From NCBI GenBank assembly GCA_025351425.1, contig JANXVY010000071.1, forward strand, positions 1-64,000: 64,000 nucleotides of DNA, read 5' to 3'. Every line of letters begins with the position of its first letter. The first letter of the stretch is position 1. Positions 1 through 8,489 of the stretch are shown here, in pieces. The notes beneath the pieces are model-generated. The model did not search any database. It saw only the letters and a list, made by a program, of their open reading frames with translations, and was not told the DNA's origin. Source of the DNA: Hyphomicrobium sp. GTDB taxonomy: Bacteria > Pseudomonadota > Alphaproteobacteria > Rhizobiales > Hyphomicrobiaceae. Both the position numbers and the translations under genes were made by a program.

Positions 1-194
1 GCCTTCCCCGCCGCACAGGCGGCTGAGAGAGAGAAAGAAACCCGCGCTGATGCTGCCGACCACTTCCCCGCTGCACAGGCGGCTGAGAGACGCCATGAAT
101 GCCATGAGCTTAACCCTGAGTTCTTCCCCGCTGCACAGGCGGCTGAAAGATGATCCGATGGATGTTCGCTGTATGCTCGCGCCTTCCCCGCCGC
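1..194 (+). CRISPR. Leader-distal end of a type I-F-like CRISPR array
   Basis: Three 28 bp repeats start at 3, 63 and 123 with an exact 60 bp period, leaving 32 bp spacers at 31-62, 91-122 and 151-182. A fourth, degenerate repeat starts at 183 and keeps only about 12 matching bases. The repeat contains the stem CCGCC-GCACA-GGCGG followed by the tail CTGAGAGA. This matches the I-F layout (GGCAG stem, CTTAGAAA-like handle), so crRNA would be transcribed left to right. The decayed last repeat on the right agrees with this being the leader-distal end. Positions 1-2 are the end of another spacer, so the array continues outside the window. No cas gene is present here. Confidence 0.9.
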
Positions 195-349
195 GTCAAA
201 TGTACCTAATTCACCGCGTTGCCTTCACTCCACACCTCGTGCGGACAAGACACGACCACTGTCCCAACAATTGTCCCAACTCCAGAGGCGCGCCGGACGC
301 GTCTGTCGCGAAGGGCGCATCCACATTCGTTGATTTCGCTGCAAAAATT

Positions 350-423
350 TGGAGGCCTCGCCCGGAATCGAACCGGGGTGCGCGGATTTGCAGTCCGCTA
401 CGTCACCACTCCGCCACGAGGCC
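350..423 (-). tRNA. tRNA-Cys(GCA)
   Basis: On the minus strand a cloverleaf begins GGCCTCG at 423 and closes with CGAGGCC, discriminator T and an encoded CCA ending at 350. The anticodon loop reads CTGCAAA, giving anticodon GCA. The T-loop GGTTCGATTCC is standard. Length is 74 nt with CCA, as usual for tRNA-Cys. Confidence 0.95.
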
Positions 424-618
424 ATGCCATCACGTCGTCCGGTGGTGTCGGATGACCCGTCTTGAGGTGTTTCACTCTCAAGCAAGCGCGTCAGCTAACA
501 CGCTCTCCGCGCTGGCACAAGTTTCGAGTTTGAGCCGTGATGTCGCCCCGGCTTGCGTTCGCGGAATGATGCTGTTAACAACGCCGCTTACACGGTGCCG
601 CACGGCTGCGCACGGCGA

Positions 619-692
619 TGGGGAATCGTCTAACGGTAGGACTGCAGACTCTGACTCTGCCTGTCTAGGTTCGAATCCTAGTTCCCCAGCCA
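619..692 (+). tRNA. tRNA-Gln(CTG)
   Basis: The acceptor stem TGGGGAA pairs with TTCCCCA, followed by discriminator G and encoded CCA (689-692). The anticodon stem GCAGA/TCTGC encloses the loop CTCTGAC, anticodon CTG. The T-arm GGTTCGAATCC is canonical. It is 74 nt and points away from the tRNA-Cys gene. Confidence 0.95.
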
Positions 693-772
693 CTACTTTT
701 GCGGGCCCAAAATCCTCATAATGTCAACAACGTAACCACCCCGCCTTGATGGGTGCGACACCATGGTGATGG

Positions 773-1576
773 ATGGACAGGAACGCGCTCTACACGAGGA
801 TCAATGCCAATGTTGCCCACATCGTTGTCTTGGAAGATGGCACCCGGGTTACTACCGGCTCCGGCGTTTGTTGTGGTCCACACGGCGAACTAATAACAGC
901 GGCTCATGTGGTTACAAATGGGTGGCCAATTAGGGCTGACGTTTTGCAACTACCCGATTGGCAGATAATTGCCAGCATTGGCGCAGTCGGAAAACCGGTG
1001 AGTTATCAGGCTGTCTATTGCCCCATAGTCATCAACTTCGAGATGCCTGACATCGCGCCTGTGGTCATCGATCTCGCGCTTTTGCGGCCAACTGATGAAG
1101 CGACGCCGACGAGTTCGCATCTCATGTTTGATCCGACCCCGCCTAAACTAGGCGATGAAGTCTTCATTGCGGGGTATTCTGAGGAGCTTGAGTTTCCATT
1201 CGGCCTGGATCGGCTGATCGCATGGAACGTCGAAGGGATCAACTCGCTCAAATCCCAATTCGAATTTGGGATCAAATCCCGCATCGCAGGTCCCATGATC
1301 AAGCGGGGCATCGTCGGCAACGTAATTCAGGGCGTTGCTCAGCAAGGCGAGAAAACAGTCATGACAGTTACCGTGTTCTTCGTGGACAACCACCTTCACA
1401 AGGGTGCCAGTGGCGGTCCAATTGTAAGCGCTGAGGGGAAAGTCAAGGGCATCATTATCAAGGCGGCTATGACTTCAGAGGAACCAAGGGTGCCGTCGGG
1501 CTCCTGTATCGGTTTGGGCCTAGATGCCTTGATCGCCTTGCCTTGGGATAAGCCTATTGTAGCAAGCCAATCATAG
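773..1576 (+). CDS. Trypsin-like serine protease domain protein
   Basis: A 267 aa protein that looks like a compact chymotrypsin-fold peptidase (HtrA/trypsin_2 type). The putative catalytic triad is visible: His in TAAHVV (about residue 45), Asp in VIDLALLRP (about 103) and Ser in GASGGP (about 214). There is no signal peptide, transmembrane segment or PDZ domain, so it is probably cytoplasmic and unlike full-length DegP. The start ATG at 773 has no strong ribosome site, and upstream ATGs at 763 and 769 are in other frames. It stands alone between tRNA-Gln and a minus-strand operon, close to the CRISPR array. Such solitary trypsin-like proteins occur in accessory and defence neighbourhoods, but a role here is unproven. 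Substrate unknown. Confidence 0.75.
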   Translation: MDRNALYTRINANVAHIVVLEDGTRVTTGSGVCCGPHGELITAAHVVTNGWPIRADVLQLPDWQIIASIGAVGKPVSYQAVYCPIVINFEMPDIAPVVIDLALLRPTDEATPTSSHLMFDPTPPKLGDEVFIAGYSEELEFPFGLDRLIAWNVEGINSLKSQFEFGIKSRIAGPMIKRGIVGNVIQGVAQQGEKTVMTVTVFFVDNHLHKGASGGPIVSAEGKVKGIIIKAAMTSEEPRVPSGSCIGLGLDALIALPWDKPIVASQS

Positions 1577-1665
1577 GACCGCATTCGTGCACCGTGTCGC
1601 CGCCGATGCGCGGCAGGGGGCCGCCACGCCAGGATCGATAACTGATCGCACGCGGGCTGGCCGTG

Positions 1666-3285
1666 TCAGAGGCAATCGACATAGGCTTGCGCTTCGATTT
1701 CGCAAACGATGAGCGTAAAGCTGCTGCCGCCAAAGGCCGCTCGGAGGGCAGCCTCAAGCGCTGCACGATCGCAGACCCGTACGCCCGTGCCGGAAAACGC
1801 AGCCGCAATTTCCTCATAGCGGGTTCGCCCGAGCCGCACGCCCGCCCGCGCGAGCCCCGCCTGGCGTTGCTTTAACTCGATCAGCGCCAGGCTCTCGTCT
1901 TGCAGCACGAGGATGACGACCGGCAGATTCTGGTCGCGGATCGTGCCAAGTTCACCAAGACACATTTCGAGCCCGCCATCGCCGAGCACCGCAACGACGG
2001 GCGAGCCGGGCTTGCCCACCGCGTGGCCGATCGCCAACGGAATGGCGGCGCCCATCGTGCATAACCCGGCCGATTGCAGCAGAGCGTTGGGGCGCGTGAA
2101 CCGCATCTGCTGGCTGAGCAGGATCCGATGCGCACCGCTGTCGACCGTCACTGTCGCGTCCTTCGGCAAGGCCCGCTGAAGCCCATCGAACACGGCACGT
2201 GGGCCCCAAGCGCTGCGAGGCGCAAACAACTCCGCAAGCCGCGATCTGGTTCGCCCAGGCTCACCGTCTGGCCAGGTCGCGCGTCGAGCGCAGCCAACCA
2301 GCAGCGCGTTGGCGATATCGCGGACGTTGCCATGCACGCAGACGTCCGTGCGATGCATACCGTGATCGGCTGGATGCGCCGAAAGCTCGATCACGTTCGT
2401 GCCGGGCGAGAACGGATCGAGCCACCCCGTCCGCATCTCGATTGGGTCGTATCCCGCCAGAACCACAACGTCGGCGGCCTTGATCAGCGGCAGCAGCGCG
2501 CTATCGGCCAGCGGCGACAGCCCGGCTGCGCCCATGGATTGCGGGAGGTCCTCCGAGACGAGCCCCTTGGCCTTGTAGGTCGTGATGATCGGCATTCCGA
2601 GCCGCCCGGTCAGCTCCGTGAGGCTGTCCCCCGCGCCGGCCCGGACGGCCTCGTTGCCGGCGATGACGAGCGGCCGGGCGGCAGCGGCAAGAAGGCCTCG
2701 GATCTCCGCAACGCCCGGATCGGATGCGGCCGGCACGGGCGTGATGGCGCGCGCAAGATGCTGAACTTCGTCGCCCATCAGAGCGACGCCAGCCGTCCCG
2801 GGCGCAAGATCGATGTGCACCGGCCCCATGGGTTCCGCCAGGGCAAGGCGGATCGCCCGCGCGATCGCAGCCGATGCGCCTTCCGCCTCGATTTCAAAGC
2901 TTGCCTTCACGAGCGGCCGCAGCAGCGCTGCATGGCTGAACACCTGATGCGTATACCGCGCGCGGTGCGCATGATCGACGACGCCGGAAATGACGATCAG
3001 CGGCACACGCTCCTGAGCTGCATCGGCGATACCGTTGACGGCATTGGCGAGCCCCGGCCCCACCGTGGTGACGAGCAGACCTGGCGCGCCGGTGCTTGCA
3101 AACGAACCCGCGGCCATGATCGCGGCCGACGTTTCTTGCCGCGCGAGTACGAAGCGTATGCCGGCAAGGCCAAGCGCATCGACCAGCGTTACGACCTCGC
3201 CGCCCGGCATACCGAACGCGTGTGAGACCCCATGCGCAGCCAACGTCTGCGCCACGACGTCAGCGACCCGAAGTCGTTTGCTCAA
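1666..3285 (-). CDS. Thiamine-diphosphate-dependent enzyme, acetolactate synthase-like
   Basis: A 539 aa protein with the three-domain layout of the ALS/benzoylformate decarboxylase superfamily: N-terminal PYR domain with the cofactor-activating Glu51 in ARQETSAA, a central domain at about 190-330, and a C-terminal PP domain with GDGG at 435-438. The Mg2+-binding NN or ND pair that normally follows is Gln462-Asp463 here; the D436-to-D463 spacing of 27 matches the family, so Asp may replace the usual Asn ligand. Many members decarboxylate or ligate 2-oxoacids, but the substrate cannot be assigned. Its ATG overlaps the stop of the upstream TTC38-like gene by 4 bp (ATGA), implying translational coupling. 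No small regulatory subunit (IlvN) is adjacent, so biosynthetic acetolactate synthase is unlikely. Confidence 0.8.
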   Translation of the reverse strand: MSKRLRVADVVAQTLAAHGVSHAFGMPGGEVVTLVDALGLAGIRFVLARQETSAAIMAAGSFASTGAPGLLVTTVGPGLANAVNGIADAAQERVPLIVISGVVDHAHRARYTHQVFSHAALLRPLVKASFEIEAEGASAAIARAIRLALAEPMGPVHIDLAPGTAGVALMGDEVQHLARAITPVPAASDPGVAEIRGLLAAAARPLVIAGNEAVRAGAGDSLTELTGRLGMPIITTYKAKGLVSEDLPQSMGAAGLSPLADSALLPLIKAADVVVLAGYDPIEMRTGWLDPFSPGTNVIELSAHPADHGMHRTDVCVHGNVRDIANALLVGCARRATWPDGEPGRTRSRLAELFAPRSAWGPRAVFDGLQRALPKDATVTVDSGAHRILLSQQMRFTRPNALLQSAGLCTMGAAIPLAIGHAVGKPGSPVVAVLGDGGLEMCLGELGTIRDQNLPVVILVLQDESLALIELKQRQAGLARAGVRLGRTRYEEIAAAFSGTGVRVCDRAALEAALRAAFGGSSFTLIVCEIEAQAYVDCL

Positions 3286-4616
3286 GCTGCACCCCTCGCC
3301 TGACCGATTGTGCGGGCCGCGGCTATGTTCCGGGCGAAGCGGTCTTCTTGGCGAAGATTAGCTCGTAGCCGTGCGATGTGCGAGAGCGCCAGTTCGTTGC
3401 CGCCTTCGGCCGCCGCAACCAGCAGGATGCGCATGAAGAGATCGCGTTGTGCGTTGCTGCCGCCAAGCCGGGACAGGAGCGGGGCAATCCGCGCTAGTCC
3501 CGAGGTGTCGACCGTTCCTGAAGTCGCTATCACCTTGGCAAGCTCCAGGCCCAACTCTCTCGCAACTTGGCCCTGGTCGCAGCCTTGCTCACCGGCCCGC
3601 GCCGCCAGCCCGTTGATCAGCCGTGCCGCGGCCTCGCGTTCGCCCGTCGCGACGAGCGCCAGCAGGTAATGCAGCGACGCGAAGACGTAGGTGAGATCCT
3701 GGTGGCGCTTCAGCGCCAAGTCCCGCAGTTGCCCCCAACGGGCGCCCACATCGATCCCCGATTGCTTCAGCCGCCAGAGCAAGGACACAGCGTTCGCTAT
3801 ATCGCGGAAGTCGTCGCTCGCAGCCGGCATCACGTCCGTATCGTATAGCTTCAAAACAGCATCGGCATCTCCCGCCTCAAGCTGGAACAAACCCAAGTGC
3901 CAGGCGAGATGAAAGCGGAAATTATTGCAGCCGGGCCAGAGCGGCCGCGACCCCTCGAGCCAGACAATCCCTTCGGCGGTGCGGCCCGACATCTCCATGA
4001 CATGGGAGACCGCATGAAGTCCCCACGCGTCCGTGGGCTCGAGCGCGACGGCGCGGCGGCCGGCAGCCTCGGCATCCCTGTAGCGGCCGATTTCCTCTAG
4101 CCCGAACGCGTGACAACCAAGGAGAAACCCATAGCCTGGATCGCTTTCCCGCCAGTTTGTCAGCGCCAAGCCCGATATCGCCAGCATGTGCTCCGGCTGC
4201 CCACACATGAACCTCATGGAGTGGGCGATCTTAGCCGCTAGAAAATCGGCTGGATCGTTCCGCAGATGATCCTCGAGCGTTTTGGCGGACGCCTGCAAGT
4301 GTCCATCGGCGGCTTGACTTGCCGCCTGCACGATCGCGCGTTCCGATCGCGTACCTTCACCCGACCGCGCCAGCGCATCTTGCGCGCCCTTGGCGCGTGC
4401 CTTGGCCACGGCCACGGCTTCGCTACGCCCCAGGAGGGCATTGCCGATCGACAGCAGCGCCCACGCCGATGCCATGTCTGGTTCAAGGGCTAGGGCACGA
4501 TCGATGCTGTCGCCGATCGGCTGATGCGCCGCAACAGCGAGCGTTGCCTCCTCAAACGCCTGGACGGCGGCGGGCGTGGTTACCGAGTGGCTACTCCCGT
4601 ATCGGTCGGTGATCAT
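3282..4616 (-). CDS. TTC38-like tetratricopeptide repeat protein
   Basis: A 444 aa helical repeat protein resembling the TTC38 family, widespread in bacteria and animals and of unclear function. The segments HAFGLEEIGRYRDAEAAGRR and HAVSHVMEMSGRTAEGI (about residues 170-215) are the typical family core with TPR-like helices. No signal peptide or membrane helix is seen, so it is probably a cytosolic scaffold. I start at ATG 4616 because family proteins begin with a short segment before the first helix; an in-frame upstream start at 4649 would add 11 residues. It is the first gene of a two-gene operon with the ThDP enzyme (4 bp overlap), suggesting the two proteins act together. Confidence 0.75.
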   Translation of the reverse strand: MITDRYGSSHSVTTPAAVQAFEEATLAVAAHQPIGDSIDRALALEPDMASAWALLSIGNALLGRSEAVAVAKARAKGAQDALARSGEGTRSERAIVQAASQAADGHLQASAKTLEDHLRNDPADFLAAKIAHSMRFMCGQPEHMLAISGLALTNWRESDPGYGFLLGCHAFGLEEIGRYRDAEAAGRRAVALEPTDAWGLHAVSHVMEMSGRTAEGIVWLEGSRPLWPGCNNFRFHLAWHLGLFQLEAGDADAVLKLYDTDVMPAASDDFRDIANAVSLLWRLKQSGIDVGARWGQLRDLALKRHQDLTYVFASLHYLLALVATGEREAAARLINGLAARAGEQGCDQGQVARELGLELAKVIATSGTVDTSGLARIAPLLSRLGGSNAQRDLFMRILLVAAAEGGNELALSHIARLRANLRQEDRFARNIAAARTIGQARGAA

Positions 4617-4897
4617 CGTTGTTCTCGTCCATTCCGGCTGGCGGCTCACCGCATCACTAAGACTTCACGATGACGCCCATGCGCTGCTTGAGGGGCTCGG
4701 ACACATTTCTCCCCGTCCGAAGGCGGCAAGAGAACGTCCTCCAAGGTCATACGCAGGCAGCAGCCCTGGAGTTACACACTTCAGAACAGAAAACCCTTTT
4801 TAAGCCGGCCTCATGCGCGTTGTTGCCAGCTGCGGCAGGATGTTGCATCGCAGAAGTTCCAGAGCGAAAATCAAAGTCAAAATTGTAACTGCTCGAT

Positions 4898-5206
4898 ATG
4901 AACGGCATTACCGATACGAACTTCTGGTTGGTTGTTGATGGCATAATAGCTCAAGCTGGGAACAGTTATGAAGACCAAGAACGGCAATTTTCGGGCCCAA
5001 TACAGATCAGATATCTAATCTCGCTCCTCCCCTGGAATTCAGCGGGCGTCGTTTGGGCTTTCGAGCGCCAATATAGAAATGTTCTTTGGTATTGTTTCGA
5101 TGCCTTAGAATTATGCCTTCAAATATTGCGTGGCGGTTCACGTATTATGGTCCCTGATTGGGGGCGATCATCGCAAAGCTCATGTGGTCTGCGTGCGGAA
5201 ACATAA
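4898..5206 (+). CDS. Hypothetical protein, possible DUF4240-like fragment
   Basis: A 102 aa frame starting MNGITDTNFW, followed by a hydrophilic helix containing EDQER and a segment with WAFERQYRN. The first 55 residues resemble the start of DUF4240 proteins (an initial FW, an acidic helix, then F-R-Y), but the conserved middle and end of that family (GGCSDD, WLI) are not recognisable in any frame. It may be a decayed or frameshifted remnant. The surrounding 280 bp (4617-4897) is AT-richer than the flanks. No clear ribosome site. Coding status is uncertain. Confidence 0.3.
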   Translation: MNGITDTNFWLVVDGIIAQAGNSYEDQERQFSGPIQIRYLISLLPWNSAGVVWAFERQYRNVLWYCFDALELCLQILRGGSRIMVPDWGRSSQSSCGLRAET

Positions 5207-5252
5207 GTCACGGCTGCCCGCCGAAGTGGCAAAACGCGCGCTTTTGCCACCG

Positions 5253-5495
5253 TCACTTCGCCGGCGCGTTGCGACCCTCGTTGAGATCCGCGCAGCACTT
5301 GTGCAGTCGATCCGCCACGGCGTGTACCGCGGTCAGATACCCGAACACGGCCACGAGTGGGGTCACGATGGGAAACTCTGCAAACAGCGAAGACTGCAGC
5401 AGTGCTGGCAGGCTCACAAAGATCCAGTAGACCCCGCCCAAGAGCAGCCCGAGAAACGACACGCGTACTGGCAGGCTATCGTGCCACGCCGTCAT
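5253..5495 (-). CDS. Small membrane protein, last gene of a redox cassette
   Basis: An 80 aa protein with two hydrophobic segments (about residues 12-32 and 42-60) and a charged C-terminus, so probably two transmembrane helices. Its ATG at 5495 overlaps the TGA of the upstream gene (ATGA), the same coupling used between the neighbouring genes, which supports it being real. I do not recognise a family. It closes a seven-gene minus-strand unit running 9481 to 5253 with a cupin, a SnoaL-like protein, a DoxX-like protein and a Rieske/ferric-reductase fusion, so a role in membrane electron transfer or its assembly is inferred. Confidence 0.65.
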   Translation of the reverse strand: MTAWHDSLPVRVSFLGLLLGGVYWIFVSLPALLQSSLFAEFPIVTPLVAVFGYLTAVHAVADRLHKCCADLNEGRNAPAK

Positions 5496-6253
5496 TTTTT
5501 GCCTCCGAACGCTTTCCAGTCGAGCCGCAGGATCAGCAGGTCGCCGCGCCGTTCCAAGGCGCCCTCGAGGGTGACCGGAACGGCTACGTTGTCCTCCCAC
5601 GTTCCAGCCCGTAGCGGCCCGCCATCGTCGCTCGCCAGCAAAACAAAGTTGGTTCCTTCGACCGGCTCCGCCGTCACCAGCAGCGGCGGCAATCCGCCGG
5701 CAATGCATAGGTTTGCGCAGCCCTTGTGAGCCAATCCGGTACCGGGCTTCATCGCGCCAACAGCACACTTGCCATCGCACACCTCGCCGCTGATCTGCCA
5801 ACGGCCGAGTTGGACCGGGCCGGCAAGGGCCGCAACGGTCGAACCCGCATCGCTGAAGTTCTCGACGATCAGCATGTCGATCGTTCCGCGCTTGAGCAGA
5901 TCGCCTGTTACCTTGACAGCCTTGCCATCGAACGGTGCCCCGGCCTGCTGTGCGCCACGTTTGCCGTTGCCCGAGAGCAGCAACGTGTGGCCTTCCCGAT
6001 GGTTGGCGTCAGACGCCATCCATATCAGGGGATAGGGCTTGGACTGGTAGACGCCTGCGACGTCTTTTCCGGGTAGGAAGGCCGCCGCTTGGGGGGCGTC
6101 GGTGCTGATCGCCAAGAGGTAGCCCGCGGCAGCGAACGCTGCGACCGCAAACGACCCGACGGCGACCGCAAAATGCGCAAGGCTCGGTGGTACTTTCGAA
6201 AAGTAGCCAACGAAGAAGCCGTAGTCCTTGGGCGGCGGCGCGTTTTGGGTCAT
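5492..6253 (-). CDS. Membrane-anchored protein of unknown function
   Basis: A 253 aa protein with a cytoplasmic N-terminus of about 25 residues, one hydrophobic helix (about 26-50) and a large presumed periplasmic domain. The domain contains cysteines in CDGKC (about 158-162) and HKGCANLC (about 176-183), which could form disulfides or bind a cofactor, although no CxxCH haem motif is present. It overlaps the upstream Rieske gene by 4 bp and the downstream small membrane gene by 4 bp. I recognise no family. The tight coupling to a haem/Fe-S membrane reductase suggests it is a periplasmic partner or assembly factor. Confidence 0.65.
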   Translation of the reverse strand: MTQNAPPPKDYGFFVGYFSKVPPSLAHFAVAVGSFAVAAFAAAGYLLAISTDAPQAAAFLPGKDVAGVYQSKPYPLIWMASDANHREGHTLLLSGNGKRGAQQAGAPFDGKAVKVTGDLLKRGTIDMLIVENFSDAGSTVAALAGPVQLGRWQISGEVCDGKCAVGAMKPGTGLAHKGCANLCIAGGLPPLLVTAEPVEGTNFVLLASDDGGPLRAGTWEDNVAVPVTLEGALERRGDLLILRLDWKAFGGKK

Positions 6254-7314
6254 TGAGCAAAATCCGCAAGTTTGAGTGGCTCGACCCGCGTGCCGGGCGG
6301 ATTAGGCCGGCGATCGACGAAAAGCCGTCCGTCCTCGAGCTTCAAATTGTAGGTCGCGATACGTTCGGTGTAAGGGGCTGGCGCGCATCCGTCCTCGGCG
6401 CGGTATTGAAACCCGTGCCACGGGCAGGTCACTTTGCCGCCGAGAATACGGCCTTCGCCCAGCGGCCCGTTCTGGTGCACGCAAACGTTGGTGACGGCCG
6501 AAAGCTTTCCGTCATAACGGAAAACGGCGACCCGGTTGCCGTCGGGCAAGACGACGATCCGGGCCCGCTTGTCGGCGATGGTAGCAGCATCGCCAGCCTC
6601 GATCCAAACATCCAGATCGCGACCGACCGCCGGCACGCTCCCTGCCGGCATTCCCTCCCGGCCCGCGGCAGCCCAATGCAACCCGCCGACAGTCATCGCC
6701 GAACCAAGCGTCATCAACGACAAGGCGGGATGTGCGGTTGCCTGGAGCGCGCCAAATGCCAAGTGCAGCATCACCGACGCATATGCTGCATAAACCAGCA
6801 GGTGAATGGACTTCCACACCGGTGGCGTCAAAAAGTTGAGCCAGAAATCATGGCTCGTCGCCGCGAGCAGGATCAATATCGTCAGTGCAACGACACCAAA
6901 GAGTTCAAACGGAAAGCCAAGCAGTTGCCCAAAACTGGTATTTGCCGAAAGCAGCGCCACGGCCGGCGGAACAGGGCTCAACGAGGCATAGTGGCCGGCA
7001 ACGAACGACAGGTGGGCGCTTGCGACGGCAGCCGTCATGACGCCGAAGTGGCGCCGGTTGTAGAGCACCGGCAGCCAGCGCGGGTCGAGCCGTGTCAGCG
7101 GACCGATGCACAGGACAAAGGTCAGCATGAGAAACGCGCAACTACCGAATGCGCGCATGCGAATGATCGCATCGTCGGTGCCCGCAGCGCTGGGCGAGAC
7201 GAGGGGCGCGAGGCGCGCGAACGCAAGAATATATGCGGCGACTGCACCAAGCAGGAACAGATCGTAGATGGCCTTGTTCCGGTTCCAGCCGACGGGGGTA
7301 TATTTGACGCTCAT
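6250..7314 (-). CDS. Ferric-reductase-like membrane protein fused to a Rieske [2Fe-2S] domain
   Basis: A 354 aa fusion. The N-terminal 210 residues carry about six hydrophobic helices with two His pairs, H89/H101 and H171/H184, spaced 12-13 apart as in ferric-reductase/MsrQ-type b-haem binding bundles. The C-terminus (about 230-335) is a Rieske-type domain with Cys278-x-His280 and Cys297-x2-His300 (CPWH). It probably moves electrons between membrane haems and a [2Fe-2S] centre; donor and acceptor are unknown. The start at 7314 is chosen because the ATG overlaps the TGA of the upstream gene and the preceding in-frame sequence is antisense-like and low in hydrophobicity. It overlaps both neighbours by 4 bp. 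Confidence 0.8.
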   Translation of the reverse strand: MSVKYTPVGWNRNKAIYDLFLLGAVAAYILAFARLAPLVSPSAAGTDDAIIRMRAFGSCAFLMLTFVLCIGPLTRLDPRWLPVLYNRRHFGVMTAAVASAHLSFVAGHYASLSPVPPAVALLSANTSFGQLLGFPFELFGVVALTILILLAATSHDFWLNFLTPPVWKSIHLLVYAAYASVMLHLAFGALQATAHPALSLMTLGSAMTVGGLHWAAAGREGMPAGSVPAVGRDLDVWIEAGDAATIADKRARIVVLPDGNRVAVFRYDGKLSAVTNVCVHQNGPLGEGRILGGKVTCPWHGFQYRAEDGCAPAPYTERIATYNLKLEDGRLFVDRRPNPPGTRVEPLKLADFAQ

Positions 7315-7697
7315 CGGGTGCCTTCGGCTGACGGAGGGGCCAGCCGGATCGGCGGCTTGGGCGAGGGCTGCGCAGCTTTCAGCACGAGGCCTGCTACGAC
7401 GATCAGCGGCAGCACAACCGCCAGCCGCCGCCAGACCATCCCATGGGCTCGCAGCGGCGGACGGTCGACTGGATGCTTCCGGCACCGATCGTGCAGCGTC
7501 TCGAGTATGCGCCAGCGCCAAACAACGAGCGGCCAGAGCAGAATGAGGCCTGGCGCCAGCAGTGGGCGGAAAGAGTAGGTGCCCGCCGCTGACGGGTCGA
7601 TGCGATCGATCCCGTACGTCAAGAACACAGCTGCCACCACGCCCCCGATGGCGGCGTAGACTTCGGCTAAAAAAACTAGATACGATGCGACGAGCAC
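7311..7697 (-). CDS. Small integral membrane protein (redox cassette)
   Basis: A 128 aa protein when started at GTG 7697, which has a GGGAG ribosome site five bases upstream. An alternative in-frame start further upstream would run through the DoxX-like gene and is unlikely. Three hydrophobic helices are seen (about residues 4-25, 42-56 and 88-108), with a basic loop RCRKHPVDRPP. I recognise no family. It sits 31 bp after the DoxX-like gene, and its stop overlaps the Rieske-fusion start. It is probably a subunit or insertion factor of the same complex. Confidence 0.6.
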   Translation of the reverse strand: MLVASYLVFLAEVYAAIGGVVAAVFLTYGIDRIDPSAAGTYSFRPLLAPGLILLWPLVVWRWRILETLHDRCRKHPVDRPPLRAHGMVWRRLAVVLPLIVVAGLVLKAAQPSPKPPIRLAPPSAEGTR

Positions 7698-7728
7698 ACG
7701 TGCTCCCAACGGGTTGCTTGTTATTATT

Positions 7729-8337
7729 TCAACGCGCAAAAACGCCTGGGAACAGTTGACCGAGCCGTTCGGCAAGGAGTTCCAACTGGCCGCGCCGCCA
7801 CCATATGACGATGAGCGAGGATAGCCAGACCGAACAGGCTTCCTTGAAGAGAATTCCACCGTCGTGATACGGGTCGACACCGAGTGGGGTGACGAGATGG
7901 AAGAAGATCGCACCCGACATCAACATGAGAGCGCCCACCGCGCCGAGCCCCTGCAAGGCGGGCGTCAAGACGAGCAGAGCAGCGGCGACCTCGCACAGAC
8001 CGACGCCGATCCGCATGAATTTTTCGTACCCATGCAGCCCCGCCCAATCGGTCAGCGTTGTGAACAGCTCGACGCTGCCGGGGTGGCCCGTGAGCTTGTA
8101 TTGTTCATACCAAAGGAAAATGAAGGCGATATAGAGCGCCGCGAGCCAAGGCATGCCAGCAATCACGCGCTCCGTCGTCAGATCGTCGAGACCGACGAAT
8201 ACAGCGAAGAGTGCGGCGAGCAGTACCGGAAGAATAATAGATGCAATGCCGAAATCAGCCAATGCCGGATTTCCGGTAGCGATAGCCGCACCTAACAGAA
8301 AAATTGCGAGAACATCGCGCCCACTGACCGGGTTCAT
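7729..8337 (-). CDS. DoxX-like integral membrane protein
   Basis: A 202 aa protein with about five transmembrane segments. The region LHGYEKFMRIGVGLCEVAAALLV and the following hydrophobic helices resemble DoxX/DoxD-like quinone-associated membrane proteins. The start at 8337 is preceded by GGAG at a good distance; an upstream in-frame start would add 17 residues. DoxX family members couple to quinone-linked oxidation reactions in some organisms, but function is not uniform in the family. It stands 31 bp upstream of the next membrane gene in the cassette, with a 152 bp gap to the SnoaL-like gene, where an internal promoter could lie. Confidence 0.7.
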   Translation of the reverse strand: MNPVSGRDVLAIFLLGAAIATGNPALADFGIASIILPVLLAALFAVFVGLDDLTTERVIAGMPWLAALYIAFIFLWYEQYKLTGHPGSVELFTTLTDWAGLHGYEKFMRIGVGLCEVAAALLVLTPALQGLGAVGALMLMSGAIFFHLVTPLGVDPYHDGGILFKEACSVWLSSLIVIWWRRGQLELLAERLGQLFPGVFAR

Positions 8338-8489
8338 TACTGGTCTCCATGAAAGTGCCAAAACGGGTGCAGCAATCTTGTGCCACAACCCAACTACGCA
8401 CGATCCGGCGCGCGCGTTACGCGATGGGCCACGCTCCGTTTCGGCGGCTCAGTCCCGCGCTCACGTGTCGCTCTCAAGCCCGTCGCGCT

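Noticed and set aside
2074-3225. Long plus-strand open frame of 383 codons opposite the ThDP enzyme
   Set aside because: It is antisense to a well-supported ThDP protein, rich in Arg and Gln with no domain; a high-GC shadow.
6187-7578. 463-codon plus-strand frame opposite the Rieske fusion
   Set aside because: Low-complexity, Arg/Gln-rich shadow of the minus-strand redox genes.
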